A stretch of 47,172 nt of DNA, taken from IMG/VR virus record IMGVR_UViG_3300019135_000026, positions 1 through 47,172 of that record. One strand, given 5' to 3'. Positions 28,291 to 35,965 of this stretch are shown here, one piece after another. This stretch comes from a virus. The notes beneath the pieces are model-generated. The model was not told the DNA's origin. It searched no databases and saw only the letters and a list, made by a program, of their open reading frames with translations. Positions within the stretch are counted from its first letter, which is position 1; each line of letters opens with the position of its first letter. The position numbers were made by a program, and so were the translations under genes.

Positions 28291-29118
28291 ATGGCGGCGG
28301 GTCACCGCGACGAGATCAAGATCGACAAGATCACGTCGGGACCCCTGCTGGCCCTGCGCGGCGGCAAGCCGCAGCACCGACTCGACGGCGGGGAGAAGAT
28401 CGACGGCGCCGAGCTGATGTGCGGCGTCATGGTCGCCGGTCGCGACGACCCCTGCCGCTTCATCAAGCACCACCCCGGCCCCTGCTCACCGGCGATCGCC
28501 CAGGAGTGGCAGCGTGCGCTGTCCACCGCCCACGACGCCCAGACCGCCCGCGTCAACGCCGAGACCCTGGCCACCCGCCTGCAGTCAGAGGTCGGCGCGC
28601 TGACCGATCTGGTGCAGCGGCTGTCCGAACGCGATGACGCCCAGCTGACCGACGCCACCGTGCTGGTCGCCCGGATGCTGGTCGACGACGGCGCCGTCCC
28701 GTCCGAGCGTGCCCTGGACCTGGCCGACAACCTCGTGGAAGTGCTGCGCACGCTGCTGCGCGGGGAGTTCATGTCCACCGTCGCGGTGCAGCTGGTCAGC
28801 GAACGCGACGAGGCCAAGGCCCAGGTCCACGCGCTCAGAAACCGCGTGATCGAGGCGGAGCGCAGACTGCAGGCCGCCCAGGGCGCCCTGGGACGCCAGC
28901 GCAGGACCACCGCGCCCGCCTGGTACCAAGACGACGACGACGTCGTCGACGACGTCACCCGCTACACCACCCGCAGCGACAAGATCGGGGAGGACGGGCG
29001 AGCCTACGCCGTCGGCACCAACGACGCGGCCTACACCACCCGCGACGCCCAGGAGGCGGTGTACCGCCAGCTGCTGGCTGAACAGGGCAAGCGGCTGCGG
29101 CTGCGCGACAGCTCCTAA
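28291..29118 (+). CDS. Coiled-coil hypothetical protein (275 aa)
   Basis: ATG at 28291, 35 bases from the divergent start at 28255; ribosome site poor (GGTGGGGGG). Residues ~35-66 contain CGV, CRF and CSP cysteines with HH, a possible metal site. Residues ~70-210 are charged helix with heptad-like spacing (RLQSEVGALTDLVQRLSERD; ERDEAKAQVHALRNRVIE). An acidic stretch DDDDVVDD separates a C-terminal segment. Likely an oligomeric rod; role unknown. Confidence 0.8.
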   Translation: MAAGHRDEIKIDKITSGPLLALRGGKPQHRLDGGEKIDGAELMCGVMVAGRDDPCRFIKHHPGPCSPAIAQEWQRALSTAHDAQTARVNAETLATRLQSEVGALTDLVQRLSERDDAQLTDATVLVARMLVDDGAVPSERALDLADNLVEVLRTLLRGEFMSTVAVQLVSERDEAKAQVHALRNRVIEAERRLQAAQGALGRQRRTTAPAWYQDDDDVVDDVTRYTTRSDKIGEDGRAYAVGTNDAAYTTRDAQEAVYRQLLAEQGKRLRLRDSS

Positions 29119-29130
29119 CCCGTACGCGGC

Positions 29131-29153
29131 CAGCCTCGCTTATCGTGAGGCTG
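29131..29153. promoter_or_regulatory. 7-bp inverted repeat before 87-aa gene
   Basis: CAGCCTC (29131-29137) pairs with GAGGCTG (29147-29153). TATCGT (29141-29146) between the arms could be a -10 box for the ATG at 29156. Either a weak terminator or an operator over a leaderless promoter. Confidence 0.4.
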
Positions 29154-29155
29154 CG

Positions 29156-29419
29156 ATGAACAACCGCGACGCAGCCACACCCCGGTCCCGCGAGCAGGTC
29201 GCCGCGCTGTTACCCACCGGCGCGGCCCGTCAGCTCGTCGGCCAGCCGCCCTTTGTCCAGGCCACCGCCGTGGACGCGGTGGCCATGGCCGTCGCGCGCT
29301 GGGAACTGGCGGGCGTCACCTTGGACCCCGTCGCCTTCGACGCGGTGGTCACCAGCCTGGTCATCATCGTCAAGCACCTCGCCCTGGCCGCCGCGGACCC
29401 CGACCCGGTGCCGCGGTGA
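29156..29419 (+). CDS. Small helical hypothetical protein (87 aa)
   Basis: ATG at 29156. Helices SREQVAALLPTGAARQLVG and VDAVAMAVARWELAGVTL lead to a hydrophobic final helix (VVTSLVIIVKHLALAAAD). Overlaps the next GTG by four bases. Function unknown. Confidence 0.75.
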   Translation: MNNRDAATPRSREQVAALLPTGAARQLVGQPPFVQATAVDAVAMAVARWELAGVTLDPVAFDAVVTSLVIIVKHLALAAADPDPVPR

Positions 29420-29682
29420 CCGTCACCCGGGTCGGTGAGGTCCACGCCCGCCGCGCCGCCACCGAGTACATGCGCGACAAGGGCTTTCCCGACGCGCGTC
29501 CATTCGCAGTCCAGCGTGTCAGCCCCGCCCAGACCGCCTGGCTGTTCAGCTACCAGCTGGACGGCGCCGCTCAGCTGCAATTGCGCATCACCTGGGACCC
29601 CGCCGAGGCCTGGGACTGGTACGTCACCTGGTTCCAGCGGGCCGCACGACACCAACTCACCGACGCCGACGCCGATACCTGA
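29416..29682 (+). CDS. Small hypothetical protein (88 aa)
   Basis: GTG at 29416. The pattern of helix (EVHARRAATEYMRDKG), strand (PFAVQRVSPAQTAWLFSYQL) and tryptophan-rich segment (EAWDWYVTWFQRAARH) suggests a small alpha/beta protein. It carries a GACGCGCGTC copy at 29491. Function unknown. Confidence 0.74.
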   Translation: MTVTRVGEVHARRAATEYMRDKGFPDARPFAVQRVSPAQTAWLFSYQLDGAAQLQLRITWDPAEAWDWYVTWFQRAARHQLTDADADT

Positions 29683-29726
29683 TCTCGACCCGTCGATGAA
29701 CCCCGTCGACCGTTGAGGAGATTGTG

Positions 29727-29918
29727 ATGGCAGCCGACGCATACGCCGGGCACCAGGGCAACAACACCCCGGCCGTCCGGAACAACCCCGACAACCGCGC
29801 GCCCGCGGACCGGCCCGACTACGACCCGGCCGACTACGCCGACCAGCCCGGCGCCGCAGCTCGCGCCAAGGGCTACCCGCGTGTCGACGGGCGCGTCACC
29901 GCGCGCACCGGCCGGTAG
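29727..29918 (+). CDS. Small disordered protein (63 aa)
   Basis: ATG at 29727 with GAGGAG upstream. The composition is dominated by Asp, Pro, Ala, Asn and Arg with tyrosines (PDYDPADYADQP), so the chain is probably disordered. Followed at once by the SAP-like gene. Function unknown. Confidence 0.65.
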   Translation: MAADAYAGHQGNNTPAVRNNPDNRAPADRPDYDPADYADQPGAAARAKGYPRVDGRVTARTGR

Positions 29919-29927
29919 GTGCCGACC

Positions 29928-30179
29928 GTGAGCGACGCCGACACCGTCACCCAGGAGCAGGGCAGCCTGGACGACCCCACCGGGATCGACGAGGCCGCGA
30001 CCAAGGCCGAGCTGCTGGAGCGCGCCGAGCAGCTGGGCATCGACGGGCGAGGCCAGATGACCAAGGCCGAGCTGGCCGCCGCCATCGCCTCGGCGGGCTA
30101 CCGCGGCACCGACGTCAACCGCGCCCGGGAGCCGTTCCCGTGGGAGACCGACCCCACCGCGGACCCGACCTTGCGCTGA
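29928..30179 (+). CDS. SAP/Rho-N-like small protein B (83 aa)
   Basis: I prefer GTG at 29928 to GTG at 29919, since AGGTG precedes it. TKAELLERAEQLGIDGRGQM and TKAELAAAIASAG repeat the SAP/Rho-N helix pair of 27255-27563, so the two are paralogues flanking a coiled-coil gene and others. The C-terminus (REPFPWETDP) is extended and may dock on another protein. Confidence 0.76.
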   Translation: MSDADTVTQEQGSLDDPTGIDEAATKAELLERAEQLGIDGRGQMTKAELAAAIASAGYRGTDVNRAREPFPWETDPTADPTLR

Positions 30180-30260
30180 GGCCTGACGCGCGCGCCCGCC
30201 CACCGGGTGCGCGCGGTCCCGGTCCACAGCAGCACCCGACCTTCCTCGCAGGAGCACCGC

Positions 30261-30521
30261 GTGCGCGTGTCGCGCTACCCCGAGAGCCGCGAAGCCATCC
30301 TCGACGCGATCGACGCCCACACCGAGCTGGCAGGGCCGTCACTGCGTGAGGTCTGCGCCGTCGTCGGACTGCCCGTCGGCACCCTGCACGACTACCTGTG
30401 CCGTCTCGCCGAAGAGGGGCTGGTCGAGTGGACCCCACGTCGCTTCCGGTCCCTGCGGCTGACCGAAGCTGGCCAGCGTGCCCGCCGGATGCCCTCGTCG
30501 TCGGCAGCGTCTGTGAGCTGA
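30261..30521 (+). CDS. LexA/MarR-like winged-helix protein (86 aa)
   Basis: GTG at 30261 after AGGAG. REAILDAIDAHTELAGPSLREV, then VGLPVGTLHDYLCRLAEEGLV and a wing (RRFRSLRLTEAGQ) match the winged-helix DNA-binding domain of LexA-type and related regulators. It lacks a protease or dimer domain, so it is a single-domain DNA-binding protein. Position next to a resolvase and just before the late operon fits a regulator. Confidence 0.78.
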   Translation: MRVSRYPESREAILDAIDAHTELAGPSLREVCAVVGLPVGTLHDYLCRLAEEGLVEWTPRRFRSLRLTEAGQRARRMPSSSAASVS

Positions 30522-31006
30522 GGCTGGCCGTCACCGGCAAGCCCGTCGCCAAGCAGCGTCCCAAGTTCGCCCGTCGCGGTGACCACGTTCGCATCTACAC
30601 CCCCGAAGCCACCGTTAGCTTCGAGGAGTCGGTGGGCTGGCAGGCCCGCGAGCAGCTGCTGCGCCTGCAGGCTGACGGCGACCTGGACCTGGCGGTGCTG
30701 CCGTTCACCGGCCGGGTCATCGCCACGCTGGCGTTCCACCTGCGCCGTCCCGCCAGTGCGCCCCGCCGCGTGCGCTACCCGCTGCGCAAGCCCGACGTCG
30801 ACAACCTCGCCAAGAGCGTCCTGGACGCACTGGTCAACGTCGCGGTGCTCAATGACGACAACATCGTCACTGACTTGACGATCTCCAAGCGTTTCGCCCC
30901 GCCCGACGCCCCCGAAGGTGTAGAGATCACCCTGCTCAGCTGGCTGCCCGAGACTCATGTAGCAAGCCCCGGCCTGAGCGGACGTATCAGCACGCCAAGC
31001 TCATAA
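30428..31006 (+). CDS. RusA-like Holliday junction resolvase (192 aa)
   Basis: LAVTGKPVAKQRPKFARRG, then RKPDVDNLAKSVLDALV and NDDNIVTDL give the RusA fold with the conserved Asp and Lys positions (DVDN, K, NDD). These dimeric enzymes cut four-way junctions symmetrically and help debranch replicated phage DNA before packaging. The start is uncertain: GTG at 30428 lies 94 bases inside the upstream gene, and no ATG or GTG falls closer to the domain. A non-standard start around 30500 would give a more typical length. Confidence 0.82.
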   Translation: MDPTSLPVPAADRSWPACPPDALVVGSVCELRLAVTGKPVAKQRPKFARRGDHVRIYTPEATVSFEESVGWQAREQLLRLQADGDLDLAVLPFTGRVIATLAFHLRRPASAPRRVRYPLRKPDVDNLAKSVLDALVNVAVLNDDNIVTDLTISKRFAPPDAPEGVEITLLSWLPETHVASPGLSGRISTPSS

Positions 31007-31016
31007 CCATCACAAC

Positions 31017-31049
31017 TGGTGGTCCAAGTCGTGGACCACCACTTACCAT
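31017..31049 (+). promoter_or_regulatory. Late promoter with overlapping operator dyad
   Basis: TGGTGGTCCA (31017-31026) and TGGACCACCA (31032-31041) form a perfect 10-bp dyad with a 5-base centre. TACCAT (31044-31049) six bases before the ATG at 31056 is a leaderless -10, and the dyad covers the -35 and spacer. A protein bound there would control the head operon. Confidence 0.65.
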
Positions 31050-31055
31050 GCCCGC

Positions 31056-31709
31056 ATGTCCACCACCGCAGCACCGCCCGCAGGGAATAGCAACAACCCC
31101 TACGGCGTCACCTTGCACACCGTGGTCACCGCGTCGGGCAGCGACATCCACCTGCAGACCGTCGAGGAGGCCGCCTGGTACGTGCGCCGCCGCGACGAGT
31201 ACCAAAAGCACAACAAGTTCCCCAACATCTCCGATCTGCTGGACCTCGACCGGCTGCTCACCCTCGAAGTGATGATCTATCGCTGGTCGCTGTGGATCTC
31301 CCAGGGCTGGGACTACCTGTACGGACTGATCGACCAGCGCGAGATGCAAAAAAACATCCGCGAGTACTCCGCCGAGATCCGGCTGCTCAAGCAGAACATG
31401 GGCATCGACAAGGTCGGGCGTGACAAAAACAAAGGCGAACAAGTCGGCGACTACCTGTCCACACTGCTGGACCGCGCCAAGGTGTTCGGCTATCACCGCA
31501 ACAACCAGTACCAGCTGGCGGTCACCAAGATCTATGAGCTGCGCAGCATGGTCACCACCTATGACCGCTGCGACGAGCGCGAACGCGAAGAACTCGACCT
31601 GTCACCGGAACGCATCCTGGACTGGATCCGCGGCGACTTGATCGTGCTGTGGGACGAACTGGACGATAGCTTCCGCGTCGATCAGTCCATCTGGGTCCGG
31701 AGCCTTTGA
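31056..31709 (+). CDS. Probable terminase small subunit (217 aa)
   Basis: ATG at 31056. After a short disordered start the protein is helical: EEAAWYVRRRDEYQKHNKF, DRLLTLEVMIYRWSLWISQG, a REMQKNIREYSAEIRLLKQN helix, and RILDWIRGDLIVLWDELDD. The length, helical make-up and position as first gene of the head operon, upstream of TerL, suit a small subunit that marks the packaging site. I see no classical HTH motif, so the call rests mainly on context and on a general likeness to annotated small subunits. Confidence 0.62.
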   Translation: MSTTAAPPAGNSNNPYGVTLHTVVTASGSDIHLQTVEEAAWYVRRRDEYQKHNKFPNISDLLDLDRLLTLEVMIYRWSLWISQGWDYLYGLIDQREMQKNIREYSAEIRLLKQNMGIDKVGRDKNKGEQVGDYLSTLLDRAKVFGYHRNNQYQLAVTKIYELRSMVTTYDRCDEREREELDLSPERILDWIRGDLIVLWDELDDSFRVDQSIWVRSL

Positions 31710-32309
31710 GTGCCGCGGACCAAGACCAAGCCGCCACCGTCCCCCCGCGGCAAGGGCCAAGCCCGGCTCGGTCTCACCGGCGAACAACTCGGCGCGCGCT
31801 TCCCCCTGCTGCGTGTCCTGGCCGGACCGCCCGGCGCCGACGGCGGACGCCGCGCCTGGGACGCCGCGCTCACCGCCCGGCCCGACGTCATGCACCGCAT
31901 CCTCGCCGACGTCATCAAGCAGACCTACGCCAAGCCCGGCCGCGTCGGCCAGCTGCCCATGCCCCACGAGGAAGAGGTCGACTTCCAGGCGCTGCTGTAC
32001 GGGGAGGACCAGGACCGCCCGCTCACCGAGGTGCTGCCCGCACTGATGGCCGCCAAGGGCCTGGGCACCCGCAGTCTGAGCGAACGCAGCGGCGTACAGC
32101 GCGCCACCCTCATCCGCCTGCTGCGCGGCGCCTACCTGCCCAACGCCATCGAGCTGCGCGCCATCGCCGTCGCCGTCGGAAAGCCCGCCGCCCACTTCGT
32201 GGAGTACCGCAAGCTGATGGCCGCCACCGCCCTGATCCGCATGGTCGACGAGCAGCCAGGCCTGGCCACCAGGCTGTACCGCGACTACCTCACAGTCCGC
32301 GCCTCCTGA
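31710..32309 (+). CDS. XRE-type helix-turn-helix protein (199 aa)
   Basis: GTG at 31710 directly follows the previous stop. The N-terminus is basic (PRTKTKPPPSPRGKG). Residues ~106-166 are an XRE-type HTH: LTEVLPALMAAKGLGTRSLS, RSGVQRATLIRLLRGAYLP and an IAVAVGKPAAHFVEY helix. Its place inside the head operon between a probable TerS and a fibre-like gene is unusual for a repressor; it may instead be the DNA-recognition part of the packaging machinery. Confidence 0.8.
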   Translation: MPRTKTKPPPSPRGKGQARLGLTGEQLGARFPLLRVLAGPPGADGGRRAWDAALTARPDVMHRILADVIKQTYAKPGRVGQLPMPHEEEVDFQALLYGEDQDRPLTEVLPALMAAKGLGTRSLSERSGVQRATLIRLLRGAYLPNAIELRAIAVAVGKPAAHFVEYRKLMAATALIRMVDEQPGLATRLYRDYLTVRAS

Positions 32310-32326
32310 GCGCCGAGACACATCCC

Positions 32327-33562
32327 ATGCGCGTAGACCTGCCCCCCTCGGCCCTGTCCGCCCTGCTGCGCGAACGGACCTTCCTCAGCCACGTGCCGGA
32401 GAACACCCCGTTCGGCAACGCCCCGGTGTCCGCGCGCACCCCGGTCATCGAGGCCAACAGCGTCTTCGGCGCCTCCCGGCTCCGCAACGTCATCCGCACC
32501 GCAGGCGCGGGCGGGGTGACCTCGTCGGGGGGCGGGCTGCGCCTGGCGACCACCGCGGCGGGGGCGGACTCGGTGGTCCTTGAGACCGCCGAGATCGGCC
32601 GCTACCAGTCGGGGTTCGCCGCGGAGTGCGGGATCGGGGTGCGCTTCCCCGCAGCCGCGCTGACCGGCAACCAGGTCGCCCGCTGGGGCTACTTCGACGA
32701 CGCCAACGGGTTCGGGTGGGGACGCGACGCGGCCGGGGTGTACGTATGGACCCGGCGCGGCGGGGTGGAGACCGCCGTCCGCCAGGCCGCCTGGAACAAC
32801 GACCGCCTCGACGGCTCGCGCGGCCTGTTCAATGCCTCGGGCAACACCCTGGACGTCGCCCGCGGCCAGAACTGGCAGGTCGATATGACCTGGGCCTACG
32901 GCATGGTCGCGTTCTCGGTGGTGCTGCCCGAGACCGACGCAGGTCCCGGCTACCTGCGCCAGCGTCCCATTACCGTGCATCGCATCAACCCCAGCGGGCA
33001 GACCTCCACGCTGAACCCTAACCTGCCGGTGTCGGCCAGCCTGCACAACAACGGCACCGCCGCCGCCGCGGAGATGTTCGTCGCTGACCGCCACTACTCG
33101 ATTCTGGGCCACTACGAGCCGTCGGATCGGGTCACCTCCGACAGGGTGCTGAGCAAGGCGCTGACCACCGCCTGGACGCCGGTCATCTCCTGGCGCCGCA
33201 AGGTCACCGGCTTCGAGGCGGTGTCGCTGCTCACCGAGGGCTACGGGATCATCGTGGCCACCAACAACGTGCTGCTCCAGGTGCGGCTCAACACCACCCT
33301 CACCGGCGCCGTCTGGGCCACCCCCAGCGAGACCTCGCCCGATGAGACCGCCCTGGAGCGCGACATCACCGGCACCGCTTTCGCCGGAGGGGAGAAGGTC
33401 TTCGGCGCGCTGCACGCCGCGGGGGGTCAGGCCACCCGGACGCTTGACCCGCACGAGTTCGAGATCCGCGTCCCCCGCAGCCAGATCCTGTCGCTCGTGG
33501 CGCGCTCCACCACCGGCACCGCCAGCGTGGACCTCAGCTCCCGCATGCTGGAGGAGTGGTGA
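32327..33562 (+). CDS. Fibre- or spike-like virion protein (411 aa)
   Basis: ATG at 32327. The centre is rich in short beta strands and aromatic-glycine turns (YFDDANGFGWGRDAAGVYVW; WQVDMTWAYGMVAFSVVLP), typical of a beta-sandwich surface or fibre domain. I recall similar NGFGWGRD words in large-phage surface proteins. A second half (GFEAVSLLTEGYGIIVATNN; LSLVARSTTGTASVDLSSRM) repeats the style. Probably a head or neck decoration or receptor-facing protein. It lies before TerL, not with the tail genes. Confidence 0.7.
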   Translation: MRVDLPPSALSALLRERTFLSHVPENTPFGNAPVSARTPVIEANSVFGASRLRNVIRTAGAGGVTSSGGGLRLATTAAGADSVVLETAEIGRYQSGFAAECGIGVRFPAAALTGNQVARWGYFDDANGFGWGRDAAGVYVWTRRGGVETAVRQAAWNNDRLDGSRGLFNASGNTLDVARGQNWQVDMTWAYGMVAFSVVLPETDAGPGYLRQRPITVHRINPSGQTSTLNPNLPVSASLHNNGTAAAAEMFVADRHYSILGHYEPSDRVTSDRVLSKALTTAWTPVISWRRKVTGFEAVSLLTEGYGIIVATNNVLLQVRLNTTLTGAVWATPSETSPDETALERDITGTAFAGGEKVFGALHAAGGQATRTLDPHEFEIRVPRSQILSLVARSTTGTASVDLSSRMLEEW

Positions 33563-33648
33563 CCGGCCGTACCGACACGCATCCGTACGCCTCCCGCCCC
33601 GGACTCGTCGGCCCGGCCCGCTACGCCATCACCGCCAAGGCCACCTGA
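33559..33648 (+). CDS. Tiny coupled ORF between fibre-like gene and TerL (29 aa)
   Basis: GTG at 33559 overlaps the previous stop (GTGA) and its own TGA overlaps the TerL ATG (TGATG), filling the gap exactly. The product begins TGRTDTHPYASRPGLVG and ends YAITAKAT. It includes a GACACGCATC near-copy of the palindrome family. It may be a real small virion peptide or a ribosome carrier. Confidence 0.5.
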   Translation: MTGRTDTHPYASRPGLVGPARYAITAKAT

Positions 33649-35291
33649 TGCCCGTCGTCGAGGACCTGTCAGAGGAGGAGCGCTACCTGCTGGCCTTGCT
33701 CCAAGACCCCTCCGGCATCGACCTGGCCGAGTTCTTGTGGACCGACGAGACCGCCGCGGACTCGGTGTTTCGCTGCTGGGACTTCCAGTACCCGTGGTAT
33801 CGCACGGAAGCGAAGTTCCAGATCGACCAGTGCGCCCGTGCGATTGGCAAAAGCGTCGGTATCCAGATGCGCGCCTTCGCGTTTGCATTTACCAACCCGG
33901 GCGAGGAGATGCTCATCACCGCGCCGGAGATGATCCATTTGGATCCGGTGACCAAGAACATCGAAGATCGCATCGTCTCGACTAGGGTCAGCCGCGAACT
34001 GCTCAAAAAGCAAGCCGGATCATTGGGTCTCACCCACCGGCCGTTCGAGGCGAAATTCGTCAACGGCGCGCGCATCATCGGTCGCATCCCTCAGAAGGAC
34101 GGCAAAGGCGTCAAGGGGATGCACCCCAAGAAGCTGGAGATGGACGAGGCGCAGGACTATCCCGAAGCGGGCTGGGTCGAACTCGGCGAGACGTTGAAGT
34201 ACGGCAACGACGACGCCACCTGGCGCTCCCACGGCGTCAGCCGCGGAGTGCGCGACCGCTACTACAAGCAGTCCCAACCCAACTCCGGCTGGTTCGTGCA
34301 CCGCTACACCGGCATGCACCGGCCCGACTGGACCGCAGAGGAACGCGCGTCCAAAGCGGAGCTGTACGGCTCCCGCGACCACCCCGACTACCGGCGCAAC
34401 ATCCTGGGCCTGCACGGCGACGCCCAGTCGCCGTTGTTCGTGCTCAACCGGCTGATGGCCTGCGTCGACAGCCAGCAGGCCAGCGACTACAACACCAACG
34501 AGTACGCCCACCTGCGCATCAACGACGAGCGGCTGCGCGACTCCGGACTGACCATCGGTGATCTCATCGACGTGCCGGTGCGCCACAGCGCCTATGAGTC
34601 GGTGTGGATCGGCATGGACGTCGGCATGACCAACCACCCCACCGAGATCCTGGTCTACGGCGAGACCGACCAGCGCAGCGGACTCAAGCCCGGCGAACCG
34701 GCCACCCGCCTCAAGCTGCTGCTGCGCCTGCACCTTGAACGCATCGCCTCACGCGACCAGCGCCTGGCTCTGGAGCACCTCCAAGACGTCTACCGCCCAC
34801 GCTGCATCGCCATGGACCGCACCGGGCTGGGCCTGCCGATCTGGTCAGAGATCATGACCGGCACCAACCGCGCGCTGGCCGCCTGCCTGCGCGGCTACAA
34901 CTTCTCCGAGAAGATCATCGTCGGCTACGAGCAAGCCGACCAGGACAAGGCCGCCACGACCTTCTGGACCCAGGAGGAAGAAGAACAGCGCACGATCTGG
35001 GCCAACGTGTTGGAGTACGCCTCAGACCAGCTGCGCGCCCTCGTCGACGCCGGGGCGATGCTGCTGCCCTGGGACACCGACCTGCTGCGCGAGTTCCAAG
35101 GCCAGACCTACCAGGTCGTGCGTTCGACCACCAACCCCTACGGGCGCAAGCAGTTCAACATGGGCAAGTTCCACTGCCTGGACGCCGCGCGCATGGCCGT
35201 GCTGCCCTACGTCCTGCAGCAGATCGAGGCCAGCCTCAAGACGGTCCGCAAGGCCCAGGTCCCGGTCCTTGACACCTTCCTGATGGCCTAG
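33648..35291 (+). CDS. terL: Terminase large subunit (547 aa)
   Basis: ATG at 33648. It is the motor and nuclease that translocates and cuts phage DNA at the portal. Walker A-like ARAIGKSV lies at 63-70, Walker B LEMDEAQD at 163-170 (with catalytic DE), and the RNase H-like nuclease carries D324 (WIGMDVG), D390 (AMDRTGLG) and D512 (HCLDAAR). The length is normal. The portal follows after two small genes, and the probable small subunit is two genes upstream. Confidence 0.95.
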   Translation: MPVVEDLSEEERYLLALLQDPSGIDLAEFLWTDETAADSVFRCWDFQYPWYRTEAKFQIDQCARAIGKSVGIQMRAFAFAFTNPGEEMLITAPEMIHLDPVTKNIEDRIVSTRVSRELLKKQAGSLGLTHRPFEAKFVNGARIIGRIPQKDGKGVKGMHPKKLEMDEAQDYPEAGWVELGETLKYGNDDATWRSHGVSRGVRDRYYKQSQPNSGWFVHRYTGMHRPDWTAEERASKAELYGSRDHPDYRRNILGLHGDAQSPLFVLNRLMACVDSQQASDYNTNEYAHLRINDERLRDSGLTIGDLIDVPVRHSAYESVWIGMDVGMTNHPTEILVYGETDQRSGLKPGEPATRLKLLLRLHLERIASRDQRLALEHLQDVYRPRCIAMDRTGLGLPIWSEIMTGTNRALAACLRGYNFSEKIIVGYEQADQDKAATTFWTQEEEEQRTIWANVLEYASDQLRALVDAGAMLLPWDTDLLREFQGQTYQVVRSTTNPYGRKQFNMGKFHCLDAARMAVLPYVLQQIEASLKTVRKAQVPVLDTFLMA

Positions 35292-35354
35292 CCGACGCCG
35301 CCGCGCGGCACCGCCGGGTCCATCCGGGGGGCATTCCCGGCCGATAGCCCGGCC

Positions 35355-35762
35355 ATGAGCACCGCACGCATGGCCATAAACGGCCACACCCCACCTGGCG
35401 CACCGGCCGCGCCCACCACCGCCGCGCCGACCCCCGGGGTGGACACCGCCCGCGACTTCGGCGGTGGGCTGGGCAGCATCGACTCGGTCCGCGCCGAGAT
35501 CAACGACGCCTTCGACGACATGCGCGCGTTCCACAACACCGAGCCGGACCAGGTGCTGCGCTACTGCGCCGGACACTCCGCGCGCCTGGCGGAGATCCGG
35601 GTGCAGATCAGCCGCATCGAGGTCGTCCATCGCCAGTGGAAGGCGATCCGGGTCAACGAGGTCGAACCGGCGATCGACGAGCTGCGCCAGCAGTTCTCCA
35701 TCGCCAGCCGCCTGATCGCGGTCCGCGAGCTGGACTGGCGGATGTCGGGGGCGGCGACGTGA
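35355..35762 (+). CDS. Hypothetical head-module protein (135 aa)
   Basis: ATG at 35355. A disordered Pro/Ala/Thr-rich N-terminus (~35 residues) leads to a helical region with heptad spacing (SVRAEINDAFDDMRAFHN; LAEIRVQISRIEVVHRQWKA; EPAIDELRQQFSIASRL). Likely an oligomeric coiled coil between terminase and portal genes, possibly a neck or scaffold accessory. Its stop overlaps the next GTG. Confidence 0.78.
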   Translation: MSTARMAINGHTPPGAPAAPTTAAPTPGVDTARDFGGGLGSIDSVRAEINDAFDDMRAFHNTEPDQVLRYCAGHSARLAEIRVQISRIEVVHRQWKAIRVNEVEPAIDELRQQFSIASRLIAVRELDWRMSGAAT

Positions 35763-35965
35763 CCGCCACCCGGTTCCGCAAGCGGCCCGTCGAGATCACC
35801 GCGGTCCGCACCGAGGAGGCGGTGGACATCGCCACCCTGGAGGGGGTCATGCACGCCAGCCCGGGCGACTGGATCATCACCGGGGTGGTGGGGGAGCGCT
35901 ACCCCTGCCGCGACGACGTCTTCCGCGCCACCTACGAGCCGGTCGACGGGACGTGGCCGTCGTGA
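35759..35965 (+). CDS. PGDYG-type phage protein (68 aa)
   Basis: GTG at 35759. The words RFRKRPVEITAVRT, HASPGDWIITGVVGERYPC and VFRATYEPV match a short family found in many phages and prophages, with the core PGDW/Y.I.G..GE.YP. No reaction is known. It overlaps both neighbours by four bases. Confidence 0.85.
   Translation: MTATRFRKRPVEITAVRTEEAVDIATLEGVMHASPGDWIITGVVGERYPCRDDVFRATYEPVDGTWPS

Noticed and set aside
32285-33454. Long leftward frame opposite the fibre-like gene
   Set aside because: It is antisense to a well-formed rightward gene, has a biased composition and no start signal.
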